A stretch of 64,000 nt of DNA from Chaenocephalus aceratus (lineage: Eukaryota > Chordata > Actinopteri > Perciformes > Channichthyidae). Each line of letters opens with the position of its first letter. The first letter of the stretch is position 1. Below, one piece after another: positions 1 to 12,715 of this stretch. The stretch spans positions 62,001 to 126,000 of the forward strand of contig JAMFTG010000608.1 in the NCBI GenBank assembly GCA_023974075.1, in the 5' to 3' direction. The notes beneath the pieces were generated by a model. That model made no database searches, had not been told where the DNA came from, and was given only the letters and a program-made list of their open reading frames with translations. A program made the translations under genes and the position numbers.

Positions 1-2095
1 TTAATTACTTATTGTAAAGCATTTGAACATTCTTTTGTGTCACATGTTCATTATTAAGTTGATGTATAACTGTATAGTATCTTAATTATTTAAAATAATG
101 GCAACCGTATTTTCAGTTTGGCAACCAAAAACTAATGCCTGGCAACCACTTTGAAAAGTTAGCATTGAGCCCTGGCTATCTACCAGTGCCAATCTTCTGT
201 ATAGCAGCACATGAATGAACAGAAATATATTACTGATAGAAAGTGAGTAGATACCACATATTGCCCTGCAAAGGAAATGGATTCCCCACAAGTCCACTGA
301 ACTGTAGGTGCCCTCAACAAATATGAAAGGCTCAAATATGGATCACTTCATTGCAGTCTCTGTAGTAATAAAGTAGAACCGTGTTTGCCCATGGCTGATA
401 GGAATTCGAAAGGAATGATGAAGAAGGATATTACTCTGCTGGAGAAACACATATTGGTAGCCATGATTGAAGTTGACATGCCATGAAAAGGACCGTTTGC
501 GGCCGATGGAGTTCACATATCTGCCCCCCCCCACTAGGTTTCCTGATAGGAACTGTAGCCATTCCTCCTGATCCAACCTCCATTTGATACATTTAAATTA
601 ATAAAACAATGTGATGGTGATTGGCGGAGTAACCAGTCAATAGCTCACACAGGGATTTTGCCAGAAATGAGTCCTAAAACAAGAAAAATACCTTTTACTA
701 CTTCTGGTTGATCGAATCGAAGTCAATTTATATTTTAACGTGTTTGTGTTAAAATAAGGTCGGTGGTTATCACAAGCAGAAATGTTCAACTTTTTTTCTA
801 CAACATAACACATTTCAGTGAATGTCCAACTATGTTTCAAAGATTCTGGCTAACAAGTGACTTGAAAACGACTAAACGTCATCACGGCTAATATTAGCTG
901 CCTTTAGCTTAGCGGGGATGATCCATGACGTAGTTTGTTTATAACGTTAGCTTTTTACTTCAGCCGATAGCATGTACCCTTCAGAAATCACAAAGGTGTT
1001 AATATATGGAGATTATTCTGCTGAACAAAACGTGTCATCATAAAGTGTGTGTCAACAACCCAGCCTATTTTCTGCAATATACTGAAATAATCCCATTGCG
1101 TCCTGTCGTCTTTTTAACCACATGTATTACTATGTAATGTTATATTGAATATGCCCATCTGTTTAATATGGGGATCCAGTTTGCCTTGTACTGCTTTCAG
1201 CATGTTTTTAGAGCATACAGCACCTTTGGGTTATTCAGGAGAACATTGTAGAGAATAGTAATCTTTGTTGTGGTTTGTTTCAAGAGCAAATGTCTGTTTA
1301 TTGTATTGAATAAACAGACATTTCTTATAAAGCCATCATATTAGTCCACTCCTTCGTTGATAAGATGATCAAAAAACACGTACATATCCCTTTAGAATAG
1401 ATAAATACGTGCAAATAATTTGCCATTAATCGCGATTATATATTTTAATCGATTGACAGCCATAGCAAAAGCAGAAGCTAATATCTAAGTCAAGACAGTA
1501 TTATTTTACAGTATGTTTATAGAAAAGCAAAGGATGTACATTCAGCATTAACATTCAAACAGAACTGAATATGTTGTTCTTTAGAAATAAGCAGTAGAGC
1601 AGAGTTGAGCTGTTCTACTGGATGTAGTCTTTTATTATTCAATGAATGGAACACTTAGTTGTGTACACTGCTACATCTCTGTAGATCTATGGTAAAAGCT
1701 TCACTGACATAGACAACCACATTGTTCGAGTGTAAGCTGAAGCCATTAGTGCTTGCAGCCTCAGTGATTAACAACCAGGTCAATCTTCCCCCGCCAGCGC
1801 AGCTTCAGACCACATGAAACTGAGGGTTTCGCTTAACTTTAATGACTATAAACATTAATCCATTCAAACGACAACTGAACCGTGTGATGAGAAGAAAACA
1901 AACCTATATAGCGCAGCAGATCTTCTACTATCCTCAGTCCAACATCTCTTCTAATTTTAGATGTTAGTAATAATAAGTCCTCCATTTGAATTATTACCAC
2001 AGCAGCAGCCAGGGTAGAAATCCCTTCAACACTAATAAGAGACAGTGATGAGTAAGTAGTATTTGAAATGACCCTAAATGACCTTTTTCCACGTT
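1..2095. other. Unassigned AT-rich DNA
   Basis: No gene could be supported here. Short reading frames on the minus strand (82-297, 343-576, 637-840) have no recognisable motif, no convincing splice context and no homologous partner elsewhere in the window. One short perfect hairpin (1288-1323) is listed separately. The composition resembles decayed transposon or intergenic DNA. Confidence 0.5.
1288..1323. repeat. 15-bp perfect hairpin
   Basis: AAATGTCTGTTTATT is followed six bases later by its exact reverse complement, giving a 15-bp stem with a 6-nt loop. No T-tract or adjacent gene suggests a function. It may be the centre of an old palindromic MITE. Confidence 0.7.
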
Positions 2096-2102
2096 CTCTT
2101 CC

Positions 2103-2870
2103 CGGGGCCTCATTTATAAACGTTGCGTACGCTCAGAAGATGGCGTACCCCAGTTTCTAAGCAATCTTTGCGATTTATAAAAAACAAACTCGACGGGAAA
2201 ATGTGCGGCCCTCCACGCACACTCTGACCCATCCGTACGCGGTGCGCACAAAAACGGGAGAGACGAGAAACTGCGACACCGTTGGCAGAAGAAGAATGGA
2301 GAGAAATATGTGGAAATAATATCATTAACATGTTACCTCTCATTTATCATATATCAATTCATTTCACAAATTGCGCACAGCTGATCGACAGCTGGAAAAC
2401 AAACCACCAAATACAAAAATAAAATTCAGATCCAGTCGTCGGATTCCCCGTTCACTTCTTACAGTCTCTCATCAGGGGGGGGTCTCCTGTCCCCGGTGCA
2501 AACACACTGCCTGAGGAAGGCTATGTGTATTCTTTTTGTCATTAACCTTTTTCGGGCCATTTATTCATTTATTCTGGTGACGATCCGACCTCCGTGCTGC
2601 TACTCTGTTCAAACGGCACCAAACAATGTGATTTATCTCCACCTCCCCAAAAGAACCAAAATCTGACACGGTGTGAGACGTCTTTTTTAGCTGTTCTGTC
2701 GAATGCAGTCAGTCAAAATGAATATTAATACGGGCTGTTTCTTTGACTATTTATAGGCGAATATGGGCGTTACGTGAAGCCCGCAAAACCTGCGCCGCAT
2801 TTCGAGTTGATTGTGGTTTATAAAGGGAAACCGGCGTAGGACGCGCATGCGCTGTGTTTTATAATTGGAA
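2103..2870. mobile_element. Harbinger-type non-autonomous element, probable
   Basis: The left end reads GGGGCCTCATTTATAAACG followed by a TGCGTACGC-rich segment, a terminal signature I associate with fish PIF/Harbinger-like MITEs. Near 2815-2865 there is an inverted, diverged counterpart (GTTTATAAAG and CGCATGCGC motifs followed by TTTTATAA). The interior has no supported coding region. The right boundary is uncertain and no clean 3-bp target duplication could be identified. Confidence 0.4.
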
Positions 2871-3395
2871 TATTTTTGGGCGTATTTATTTGCTTTGTCC
2901 GTAAGCCACCCTTTACTTACTATTTACTATTTACTTCTCGAGATGTGGGCTGTGACTCACTGGTATTATTATTATTATCCCCTATTATACTGTTTTCATC
3001 AATATATTATAGGTCTCCGATATATCCAGAGCCTGTCTCTGATTGGCTGAAACACCAAACAGATCATTGCAGCATTACCCATAATCCCCTCTGTTTCCAA
3101 AGTGCTGATTCTCTGTCTGTTACTTTAGATGAACATAAGGAGCCCCTCCCCACGCCCCTCTGAGAGACATTTGGTTACACAGAACTCAATGGAGCTCTAG
3201 GAGGAGGTTCAGGTGATAAGGGGGGGGGGGGGGTACCTTGTTGCTGATTGGCTAATGGTTACACAATCCAACACATCGTGATGACATCATAAAGTGGCCA
3301 AAATCTGATCAGCTCATTTTCAGACAGGTTTTTATAGAAATTGATCAAAAAGAGAGAGAATATTTGTTCCTGAAACTTTCAGAGTCTCTTTCCAC
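2871..3395. other. Non-coding lead-in to the minisatellite
   Basis: A G-tract lies near 3222-3232 and two stretches contain TGATTGGCT motifs. The last 40 bases run directly into the 37-bp repeat, whose unit resembles the CAGAGGGGACACATG segment at the junction, so the array probably arose by amplification of this sequence. The two plus-strand frames at 2865-3163 are not supported as genes. Confidence 0.5.
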
Positions 3396-6300
3396 AGAGG
3401 GGACACATGTTGATGTAGAAGAGACATGAAGAAGAGGGGACACATGTTGATGTAGAAGAGACATGAAGAAGAGGGGACACATGTTGATGTAGAAGAGACA
3501 TGAAGAAGAGGGGACACATGGTGATGTAAGAAGAGACATGAAGAAGAGGGGACACATGTTGATGTAGAAGAGACATGAAGAAGAGGGGACACATGTTGAT
3601 GTAGAAGAGACGTGAAGAAGAGGGGATACATGTTGATGTAGAAGAGACATGAAGAAGAGGGGACACATGGTGATGTAGAAGAGACATGAAGAAGAGGGGG
3701 ACACATGTTGATGTAGAAGAGACATGAAGAGAGGGGACACATGGTGATGTAGAAGAGACATGAAGAAGAGGGGACACATGTTGATGTAGAAGAGACATGA
3801 AGAAGAGGGGACACATGTTGATGTAGAAGAGACATGAAAGAAGAGGGGACACATGTTGATGTAGAAGAGACATGAAGAAGAGGGGACACATGTTGATGTA
3901 GAAGAGACATGAAGAAGAGGGGACACATGTTGATGTAGAAGAGACATGAAGAAGAGGGGACACATGTTGATGTAGAAGAGACATGAAGAAGAGGGGACAC
4001 ATGTTGATGTAGAAGAGACAGGAAGAAGAGGGGACACATGTTGATGTAGAAGAGACATGAAGAAGAGGGGACACATGTTGATGTAGAAGAGACAGGAAGA
4101 AGAGGGGACACATGTTGATGTAGAAGAGACATGAAGAAGAGGGGACACATGTTGATGTAAAAGAGACAGAGAAGAGGGGACACATGTTGATGTAGAAGAG
4201 ACATAGAGAAGAGGGGACACATGTTGATGTAGAAGAGACATGAAGAAGAGGGACACATGTTGATGTAGAAGAGACATGGAGAGAGGGGACACATGTTGAT
4301 GTAGAAGAGGACATGAAGAAGAGGGGACACATGTTGATGTAGAAAGAGACAGGAGAAAGAGGGGACACATGTGATGTAGAAGAACATGAAGAAGAGGGGA
4401 CACGTGTTGATGTAAAAGAGACATGGAGAAGAGGGGACCCGTGTTGATGTAGAAGAGACATGAAGAAGAGGGGACACATGTTGATGTAGAGGGACACATG
4501 TTGATGTAGAAGAGACATGGAGGAGAGGGGACACCTGTTGATGTAGAAGAGACATGAGGAAGAGGGGACACATGTTGATGTAGAAGAGACATGAAGAAGA
4601 GGGGACCGTGTTGAGTGTAGAAGAGACATGAAGAAGAGGGGACACATGTTGATGTAGAAGAGACATGGAGAAGAGGGGACACATGTTGATGTAGAAGAGA
4701 CATGGAGAGAGGGGACACGTGTTGATGTAGAAGAGACATGAAGAAGAGGGGACACGTGTTGATGTAGAAGAGACATGAAGAAGAGGGGACACGTGTTGAT
4801 GTAGAAGAGACATGAAGAAGAGGGGACACATGTTGATGTAGAAGAGACATGAAGAAGAGGGGACACATGTTGATGTAGAAGAGACATGAAGAAGAGGGGA
4901 CACATGTTGATGTAGAAGAGGGGACACATGTTGATGTAGAAGAGACATGAAGAAGAGGGGACACATGTTGATGTAGAAGAGGGGACACATGTTGATGTAG
5001 AAGAGACATGAAGAAGAGGGGACACATGTTGATGTAGAAGAGGGGACACATGTTGATGTAGAAGAGACATGAAGAAGAGGGGACACATGTTGATGTAGAA
5101 GAGACATGGAGAAGAGGGGACACATGTTGATGTAGAAGAGACATGGAGAAGAGGGGACACATGTTGATGTAGAAGAGACATGAAGAAGAGGGGACACATG
5201 TTGATGTAGAAGAGACATGGAGAAGAGGGGACACATGTTGATGTAGAAGAGGGACACATGTTGATGTAGAAGAGACATGGAGGAGAGGGGACACGTGTTG
5301 ATGTAGAAGAGACATGAAGAAGAGGGGACACGTGTTGATGTAGAAGAGACATGAAGAAGAGGGGACACATGTTGATGTAGAAGAGACATGAAGAAGAGGG
5401 GACACATGTTGATGTAGAAGAGACATGGAGAAGAGGGGACACATGTTGATGTCGAAGAGACATGAAGAAGAGGGGACACATGTTGATGTAGAAGAGGGGA
5501 CACATGTTGATGTAGAAGAGACATGAAGAAGAGGGGACACATGTTGATGTAGAAGAGACATGGAGAAGAGGGGACACATGTTGATGTAGAAGAGACATGG
5601 AGAAGAGGGGACACATGTTGATTGAAGAGAATGGAGGAGGGGACACGTGTTGATGTAGAAGAGACATGAAGAAGAGGGGACACGTGTTGATGTAGAAGAG
5701 ACATGAAGAAGAGGGACACATGTTGATGTAGAAGAGACATGAAGAAGAGGGGACACATTGTGATGTAGAAGAAGACATGGAGAAGGGGGACACATGTTGA
5801 TGTAGAAGAGGGGACACATGTTGATGTAGAAGAGAATGAAGAAGAGGGGACACATGTTGATGTAGAAGAGACATGGAGAAGAGGGGACACATGTTGATGT
5901 AGAAGAGACATGAAGAAGAGGGGACACATGTTGATGTAGAAGAGACATGGAGAAGAGGGGACACTGTTATGTAGAAGAGACATGAAGAAGAGGGGACACA
6001 TGTTGATGTAGAAGAGGGGACACATGTTGATGTAGAAGAGACATGAAGAAGAGGGGACACATGTTGATGTAGAAGAGACATGGAGAAGAGGGGACACGTG
6101 TTGATGTAGAAGAGACATGAAGAAGAGGGGACACGTGTTGATGTAGAAGAGACATGAAGAAGAGGGGACCACATGTTGATGGTAGAAGAGACATGAAGAA
6201 GAGGGGACACATGTTGATGTAGAAGAGACATGAAGAAGAGGGGACACATGTTGATGTAGAAGAGGGGACACATGTTGATGTAGAAGAGACATGAAGAAGA

Positions 6301-7569
6301 GGGGACACATGTTGATGTAGAATAGGGGACACATGTTGATGTAGAAGAGACATGAAGAAGAGGGGACACATGTTGATGTAGAAGAGGGGACACATGTTGA
6401 TGTAGAAGAGACATGAAGAAGAGGGGACACATGTTGATGTAGAAGAGACATGGAGAAGAGGGGACACATGTTGATGTAGAAGAGACATGGAGAAGAGGGG
6501 ACACATGTTGATGTAGAAGAGACATGAAGAAGAGGGGACACATGTTGATGTAGAAGAGACATGGAGAAGAGGGGACACATGTTGATGTAGAAGAGGGGAC
6601 ACATGTTGATGTAGAAGGACATGGAGGAGAGGGGACACGTGTTGATGTAGAAGAGACATGAAGAAGAGGGGACACGTGTTGATGTAGAAGAGACATGAAG
6701 AAGAGGGGACACATGTTGATGTAGAAGAGACATGAAGAAGAGGGGACACATGTTGATGTAGAAGAGACATGGAGAAGAGGGGACATGTTGATGTCGAAGA
6801 GACATGAAGAAGAGGGGACACATGTTGATGTAGAAGAGGGGACACATGTTGATGTAGAAGAGACATGAAGAAGAGGGGACACATGTTGATGTAGAAGAGA
6901 CATGGAGAAGAGGGGACACATGTTGATGTAGAAGAGACATGGAGAAGAGGGGACACATGTTGATGTAGAAGAGACATGGAGGAGAGGGGACACGTGTTGA
7001 TGTAGAAGAGACATGAAGAAGAGGGGACACGTGTTGATGTAGAAGAGACATGAAGAAGAGGGGACACATGTTGATGTAGAAGAGACATGAAGAAGAGGGG
7101 ACACATGTTGATGTAGAAGAGACATGGAGAAGAGGGGACACATGTTGATGTAGAAGAGACATGAAGAAGAGGGGACACATGTTGATGTAGAAGAGGGGAC
7201 ACATGTTGATGTAGAAGAGACATGAAGAAGAGGGGACACATGTTGATGTAGAAGAGACATGGAGAAGAGGGGACACATGTTGATGTAGAAGAGACATGAA
7301 GAAGAGGGGACACATGTTGATGTAGAAGAGCATGGAGAAGAGGGGACACATGTTGATGTAGAAGAGACATGAAGAAGAGGGGACACATGTTGATGTAGAA
7401 GAGGGGACACATGTTGATGTAGAAGAGACATGAAGAAGAGGGGACACATGTTGATGTAGAAGAGACATGGAGAAGAGGGGACACATGTTGATGTAGAAGA
7501 GACATGAAGAAGAGGGGACACATGTTGATGTAGAAGAGACATGGAGAAGAGGGGACACATGTAGAAGAT
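3396..7569. repeat. 37-bp minisatellite array, about 110 units
   Basis: A tandem array of a 37-bp unit beginning GAAGAGGGGACACATG and continuing TTGATGTAGAAGAGACATGAA. A frequent variant is 24 bp and lacks the last 13 bp (GAAGAGACATGAA). Point variants (CACGTG for CACATG, ATGGAG or ATGGAGG for ATGAAG) are distributed in a patterned way, and the centre is more homogeneous than the left edge. The minus strand of the unit has no stop codon in any frame and 37 is not a multiple of 3, so all three minus frames stay open for hundreds of codons. Those frames (for example 3332-7558) are artefacts of the repeat: they lack promoter, splice or domain evidence and consist of permutations of one Ser/Leu/His/Cys-rich 37-residue motif. 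Confidence 0.97.
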
Positions 7570-8290
7570 GTTTTTATTTTAAAGAAAAGTATATATCCAA
7601 TAAGTATATCGATCGGTATAGAGTTAACGGCCGTAACATTTTTAAGCTCGTGGCTAATTCAGAGGCTCATCGTTAGCTTTGTGTTTTTTGTGCAAAAAAA
7701 CACAAAGCAAAGATCAGTTAGCTGAGTTTCTTCCCGTCACATGGATATGAAACATTCATAGTTTATTAAATATTAAGAAGCCCTCAGACGCTGTTTCCTG
7801 CAGATGATGCGTTTTTTTGGTCGATGGGGTTCAACAGGTTAAAGAAAAGATGGCGGCTTTTCTCAATTTAAATTGAGGCCAGTCTCGTCAAATGGTGAGC
7901 AGATATTCCGATTTCTCAGATGTGAGCAGAATTCTAAGCTTTTATAAAGGGTCAACGCACATACAACGACACCAGATGCCCCATTCAGCAGGAAGTAGCG
8001 ATCAGGGTACCAGCTATACACATTCAGTATGATTTGACCATCTATTGAGTAAATGTGGATTTGAACATATCCTTGGAAATAGGATACTGGTTTACCCATA
8101 TCTGCAAGTATTTTATGCAGAGCTTGGTCGAACGGATGTGGCGCCAAAGTTTAGCGCAGCATTTAAAAGCTGATTTTATGAGGGGGCATATAGTAGTCAT
8201 ATACTTCCTTTTATTTCCATCCCACACCCCCAATATTTCACTAGGTGATTGAAAACCAATTTTAGGGAAAGTCATGAGTGAGAGATGTAT
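7570..8290. other. Unassigned; part resembles a dispersed repeat
   Basis: The segment about 7660-7790 shares interrupted similarity with 48640-48780 (blocks such as TCAGTTAGCTGAG and GAAATATTAAGA), so it is probably one copy of a repeat family. Minus-strand frames at 7863-8147 and 8042-8275 are not recognised as any family and overlap each other. I would not call a gene. Confidence 0.4.
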
Positions 8291-9630
8291 GGTTTTTATT
8301 TCGCTAGAGTTTCATGTATTTGAAATGGCTAAGGGGGTAAAAGGACCCATTTGAGCTGAATATAGCTCAGGGACGGAGACATGAGAGCGAGAATAGCAGG
8401 CAGGAAACAGGACAAAGAGGCAGACAACACAACAGAGTGAGAGCGAGCATGAAGACAGAGACAGACATCCTCCTATTAGAGTTTTGTTCTCAGCGGAAAG
8501 TGGGTCACAAAGGGCCGGAGGTTAAAACTGTGACAGCAGCACTCTGCTTGTTTCTGTAAGACCTGTTCTCTTCTGTCTTTTGTTTAGCAGGAAACATATT
8601 TGGTAAAATAGATTATTTTTTGGGGTGAAAGTGGGAGCAAAAGACTCGGAGAGAGAAGGAATGGGAGTATAATAGCACGAGAGAAAGAGTGCAGGCATTA
8701 TGTAAATGCAATAGTTTCAGTTTGAGAACTAAATAGAATGAATTATGCTTTGCCTAACCCTCGGCAGTCTGTCACATTCCCCGCTTTCCTCTCTGGAATT
8801 ATTAATACGTGTGTTTATATAACTTTCCCTTTGTGCAGGTGTAGGTCAAATAAGCCTGCTGAAGCAGATTTGCGACACCTGGTAGTTTCGCTTTTTGAAA
8901 CTTTGTATTATTGCAGAAAGTAATCATAGGCAGTAAAGAAAATAGCCCTGGGGGTAGTGCACTTTAAATTAAAGCACATTTTCTATAGAATGCTCTTCAC
9001 CTGCACAATAATTGAACTGAGAGAAGTTGGGGAGGAACGCGACGTGCAGCAAAAACAGGCAGCGTCTTGGAAAACAACAAAGCGTTACAGAGGCTTTTTT
9101 GAGAAGCTCTTCTTTAGCTTTGAATGAAATGGTCGGGGTCTAAAAGGAGAACGATCATCATTGAAAGGAATTCGAAAGCCCTGTTCGATTGGAGGGGTCC
9201 GCCACATTCAGTGCTGTGCCAAACCAACGACGTAGGGAGTGGGTAAGCCCTCCAACAGGAAGTCTACATCGGTCCTGACAGAACCACCTGCCCAACTATG
9301 ACTGTGTGCATCACAAAACCTGCTGTGGCCAACAGTTACAACCCGGCGCGTGGGCTGTAACACAAAGCTGGGAGACTAGACGAGGGTTGTGAATAATGAG
9401 ACGTTTATTTTTCATAAACAAAAAGGACCAAGCGGCAACAGGTCCCTGCGGCTGGCCGGAGAGAGAGCCCAGAGAAGTCCCCTCGACGTATCCGGCTTGG
9501 CTCTTCTTAAACGCTTCCGGCAGGTGTAGCTCGTCAGATAGCTGCAGCTGGAACCTGCAATCACACACAAACACACCAGCACCCACGTGGTGTGGAGGGG
9601 CCTTCACACATGCACACATTTACTGATAAA
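8291..9630. other. Unassigned intergenic DNA
   Basis: No coding region could be supported. Purine-rich GAGAGAG stretches occur at 8380-8700. The block 9350-9620 is GC-richer and, read on the minus strand, contains an AATAAA-type signal near 9407 followed by a GT-rich stretch, as an LTR or 3' UTR might. No matching second copy is visible in the window. Confidence 0.4.
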
Positions 9631-10745
9631 CTATTTGGGCGAGTTCGACTGATGCTGATGTCATTGTCTTATCAGAAACGTGGCTAGATAAATCTATTTT
9701 GGCCTCTGACATCTACTTAAATGGTTATAGTGTATATCGTACCGACCGTCCTAAAAAAGGTGGTGGCGTTGCCATTTATGTGAAAGTTTTGTGTAACCAA
9801 TGATGGTTTCCAAATCTATTAGTAAACAACTAGAATGTTTAGCTTTACATATCGAAGTAGCAAAGGGTCAACAGGTCATGGTGGTGGGCTACAGACCCCC
9901 CTCAGCTGTCAAGGACACTTTTATCTTCTTTGGCAAATCTTTTATCTCAACTAGACTACAAGGAAATAGTGCTGCTTGGAGATTTTTAAACTGGGACTGG
10001 TTAACTGCAGTGTCAGAGGATTTTAAAAAACCTTTGTATCTCTTTGAATGTTACTCAGATTGTGGACAGTCCCTACTCGCCCAAACATCAAGTTCCCTAA
10101 TAAATCCTCCCTAATTTGATCTCACTTTAACTAATGTTCCCCATAAATATTCTTCTGTGGGAGTATTTGCGAATGATCTGAGTGATCACTGTGCTGTAGC
10201 CACAATTAGGGACACTAAGTCCAAAGGTTAAACCTCGCATTATCATTAAGAGAGACAGAAAACATTTTGTGGAGCAGGGTTTTGTGCATGATCTGTTTGG
10301 GTTTGATTGGGGTAAAATCGATCTGTGTGCTGATGTAGAAACCGCAATGGTCTTATTTTATGGACAATATAGATAGACATGCACCCCTGCGTACATTTAG
10401 AGTGAAGGGACGAGGACAATCCTTGGTTCTCTGCTGAGCTGTCTAGTCTCCTTCATGAGAGAAACAAGGCCTGGGCAAAGGCTAGGAAATCAGGCTCAGA
10501 GGTAGAGTGGCTGCGTTTTAGGCAGCTAAGGAATAGCTTCACTTCACATGTCAAAAGTGCTAAATCAAAGTATTATCCGTCAGTTTCCACAAAGAACCTG
10601 AACAATCCTGGAAAATGTTGGAAAGCCATAAAATCGATATCCACCGGTGATATCCGTAATGATCTGCCTCCGTGCATTACTACAGCATCTGGCCCCTATA
10701 TCGGACAGGGCTATCTATGCTAAATTGTATATGTGTCTGATCAAA
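9630..10745 (+). pseudogene. CR1/L2-type LINE fragment: endonuclease domain
   Basis: This is a decayed piece of a non-LTR retrotransposon pol gene covering most of the APE-type endonuclease, which in this family nicks target DNA to prime reverse transcription. Visible family motifs are SETWL (9672-9686), GGGVAIYV (about 9758-9783), a GDF-type block near 9973 and the catalytic SDH (10191-10199). The reading frame changes at least twice (one piece is open at 9800-10114) and there is an internal stop around 9798, so it is inactive. After SDH the linker continues in degenerate form (RNKAWAKAR-like peptide near 10460) and similarity is lost near 10745 before the reverse transcriptase domain. The neighbouring 3' LINE piece at 14.9-15.6 kb has the same orientation. 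Confidence 0.85.
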
Positions 10746-10804
10746 TGTTTTAATGAATGTGCAATGCAGGTGAGTTGAGATAATTAAACTAAAGGCGGTT
10801 GTTA

Positions 10805-11055
10805 AAGAGATGGGTCTGGAGGGCCAGGGATGGGTCTGGAGGGCCAGGGGACGGGTCTGGAGGGCCAGGTGACGGGTCTGGAGGGCCAGGTGACGGGTCT
10901 GGAGGGCCAGGGTGACGGGTCTGGAGGGCCAGGCGGGTGGAGCAGGGACGGGTCTGGAGGGCCAGGGGACGGGTTCGGAGGGCCAGGTGACGGGTCTGGA
11001 GGGCCAGGTGACGGGTCTGGAGGGCCAGGTGACGGGTCTGGAGGGCCAGGTGACT
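10805..11055. repeat. 21-bp GC-rich minisatellite
   Basis: About a dozen tandem copies of the unit GGTCTGGAGGGCCAGGTGAC plus one base, with small length variants. Apparent frames on both strands (10789-11137) are translations of this repeat and are not genes. It lies between the LINE endonuclease fragment and the Harbinger element. Confidence 0.95.
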
Positions 11056-11513
11056 GGTCCACAGCAACTTGAAACAAAAAACAAGGTACAGCAAAATCCC
11101 ATGCTGGGCGCTGTGGTGGGTTAGTGTTTGTAGACATTATGCTACAGACTTAAACTGGCGACCCCAGCCTCCTATATTAAAATGTGAATTTGCTTAGTTG
11201 CTTAGACTTTTTAACTTTTAAGGCGTAAGCAATTACACATTTATCATTAGTACACATTTTCATATGCTGTGCATTTAAATACTAACAAAGCTCTTATATA
11301 CTAACAAAGGACTGGCTTGTCTAAAGCCAGTTGAGTAGCACTTGAAATGTTTTAGCTCTATGAAACCTGATGTACTTATATCATTCTGTTTTCTTCAAGG
11401 TTGTATCTTCTTACTTATTGTAAGTGGCTTTGGATAAAACACATTTGCAATGTAATGTGATGTTACCCTCACTGCCCTTTCACTAACAGTCTGTTATCCG
11501 TGTTGTCAATAGG
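11056..11513. other. AT-rich spacer
   Basis: No gene is visible. An AT-rich stretch separates the 21-bp minisatellite from the Harbinger Myb-like gene and may be part of the element's 5' region. No terminal inverted repeat could be fixed. Confidence 0.4.
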
Positions 11514-12161
11514 AGTTAAAGAATCCTCTAACTGGGACAGGAGCAGACGGGGAGAAGCCTCAGCAGCTACCTGGCCATGGTTTGAGGCCATCATGAGGCA
11601 ATTGGGGGAAGGCAATCAATCCAGCCTCCCAGCCTAGTTGCCTCATGCCCGATGTCACGCCATGGCCAGACTGCTGCCGAGGCCTCCACCTCAGCTGCCG
11701 AGGCCTCCACCTCAGCTGCCGAGGCCTCCACCTCAGCTGCCGAGGCCTCCACCTCTGCTGCCGAGGCCTCCACCTCTGCTGCCGAGGCCTCCACCTCAGC
11801 TGCCGAGGCCTCCACCTCTGCTGCCGAGGCCTCCACCTCAGCTGCCGAGGCCTCCACCTCTGCTGCCGAGGCCTCCACCTCAGCTGCCGAGGCCTCCACC
11901 TCTGCTGCCGAGGCCTCCACCTCAGCTGCCGAGGCCTCCACCTCTGCTGGAGAAGGGCTTTCCCAAGTGTCCCTCCGCAGTGAGGAGGAGCCCGTGCCCT
12001 CCACCAGCTCCCAACCACCGACCAAAAGGCCAAGGCGAAGAAGCAGCGTTTTGGCCTTCCTGAAAAAGCAGGCAGCGAAGGACGAGGCCCGTGATGCAGC
12101 CCTCTATGAGCAGAATGAGCGACTTGTTAATGTAATTTCAGAGCTTGTGAAAAAAAAATAA
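11514..12161 (+). pseudogene. Harbinger accessory Myb/SANT-like protein, C-terminal part
   Basis: The sequence first encodes a TWPWFEAIMRQLGE-type peptide (about 11555-11600), a motif I associate with the Myb/SANT-like protein of fish Harbinger transposons, then meets a stop near 11635. A second frame open from 11652 to 12161 carries an Ala/Ser/Thr-rich heptapeptide repeat (AEASTSA, about 13 copies) and then a basic, coiled-coil-like tail (PTKRPRRRSSVLAFLKK ... LVNVISELVKKK). In active elements this second protein binds DNA and helps the transposase enter the nucleus. It converges with the transposase on the opposite strand (12716-13866), the usual two-gene Harbinger layout. The N-terminal DNA-binding exons are not recognisable upstream. 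Stop codon and repeat expansion make it a pseudogene. Confidence 0.7.
11684..11946. repeat. 21-bp coding minisatellite (AEASTSA)
   Basis: About 13 tandem copies of a 21-bp unit starting GCTGCCGAGGCCTCCACC, alternating between TCA and TCT endings. The period is a multiple of three, so it extends the Myb-like frame as heptapeptides without shifting it. Frames in the other phases and on the minus strand are shadows. Confidence 0.95.
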
Positions 12162-12715
12162 GAATAAATGTTGAAGTTGTTGAAAACACTAAAGTGGAGT
12201 TCTTCAGTTGATGATTTGGATAACACTCGGAGACAGTGCTTCAATAAACAAGCACTTTACATCAAAGGGAAAATAGGCCAAAAGCACCTCATGGTCAGAG
12301 CAGCTTTTTCAAATAAAATACAACAGTTACTTTCAACATTACGTGTGCTTTAAATGCAAAAGAATGAGTGTTGTGAATGACAAACACTGCATGCAAAATG
12401 ACAGATCCACTCCAGTGAAATGAATCAGCCAAATGTTTATTTAACAACCAACAACTTGCCTCGGATCCCTCTCCCAGGACGGACAGACGTGCAATAGGCG
12501 TCGTGTGTACAAATAAACATGACAAAAATTCAACATAACGGGAACATCACCGGAAAAGATGGAGCTCAGTTGCTTCCAACTGGAACGTGCTGCAGCAGCA
12601 GGAGTAGCAACAATCCAAGCAACCTGCACCACAAGGACACAATAACGTGCATTAGTAACATGTGTTCATGGGGAATGATAAAAAAAATTAATGATGTAAG
12701 AAATTAATATACTTA
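12162..12715. other. Convergent 3' region of the Harbinger element
   Basis: This is the spacer between the 3' ends of the two convergent Harbinger genes. AATAAA-type signals occur just after the Myb-like stop (near 12161-12170 and 12241). No other gene can be supported. Confidence 0.5.

Noticed and set aside
3332..7560. Minus-strand reading frames of 518 to 1408 codons
   Set aside because: They are translations of a 37-bp tandem repeat that lacks stops on that strand. Three frames are open at once and give permutations of the same motif, with no start, splice or domain evidence.
3396..7569. CRISPR-like array
   Set aside because: Units are directly contiguous with no unique spacers, and the context is eukaryotic.
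10680..11137. Pro/Gly-rich frames on both strands
   Set aside because: Products of the 21-bp minisatellite.
11560..12063. Alternative frames rich in Arg/Pro or Cys/Leu
   Set aside because: Shadows of the AEASTSA repeat; only the frame continuing into the basic tail has family support.
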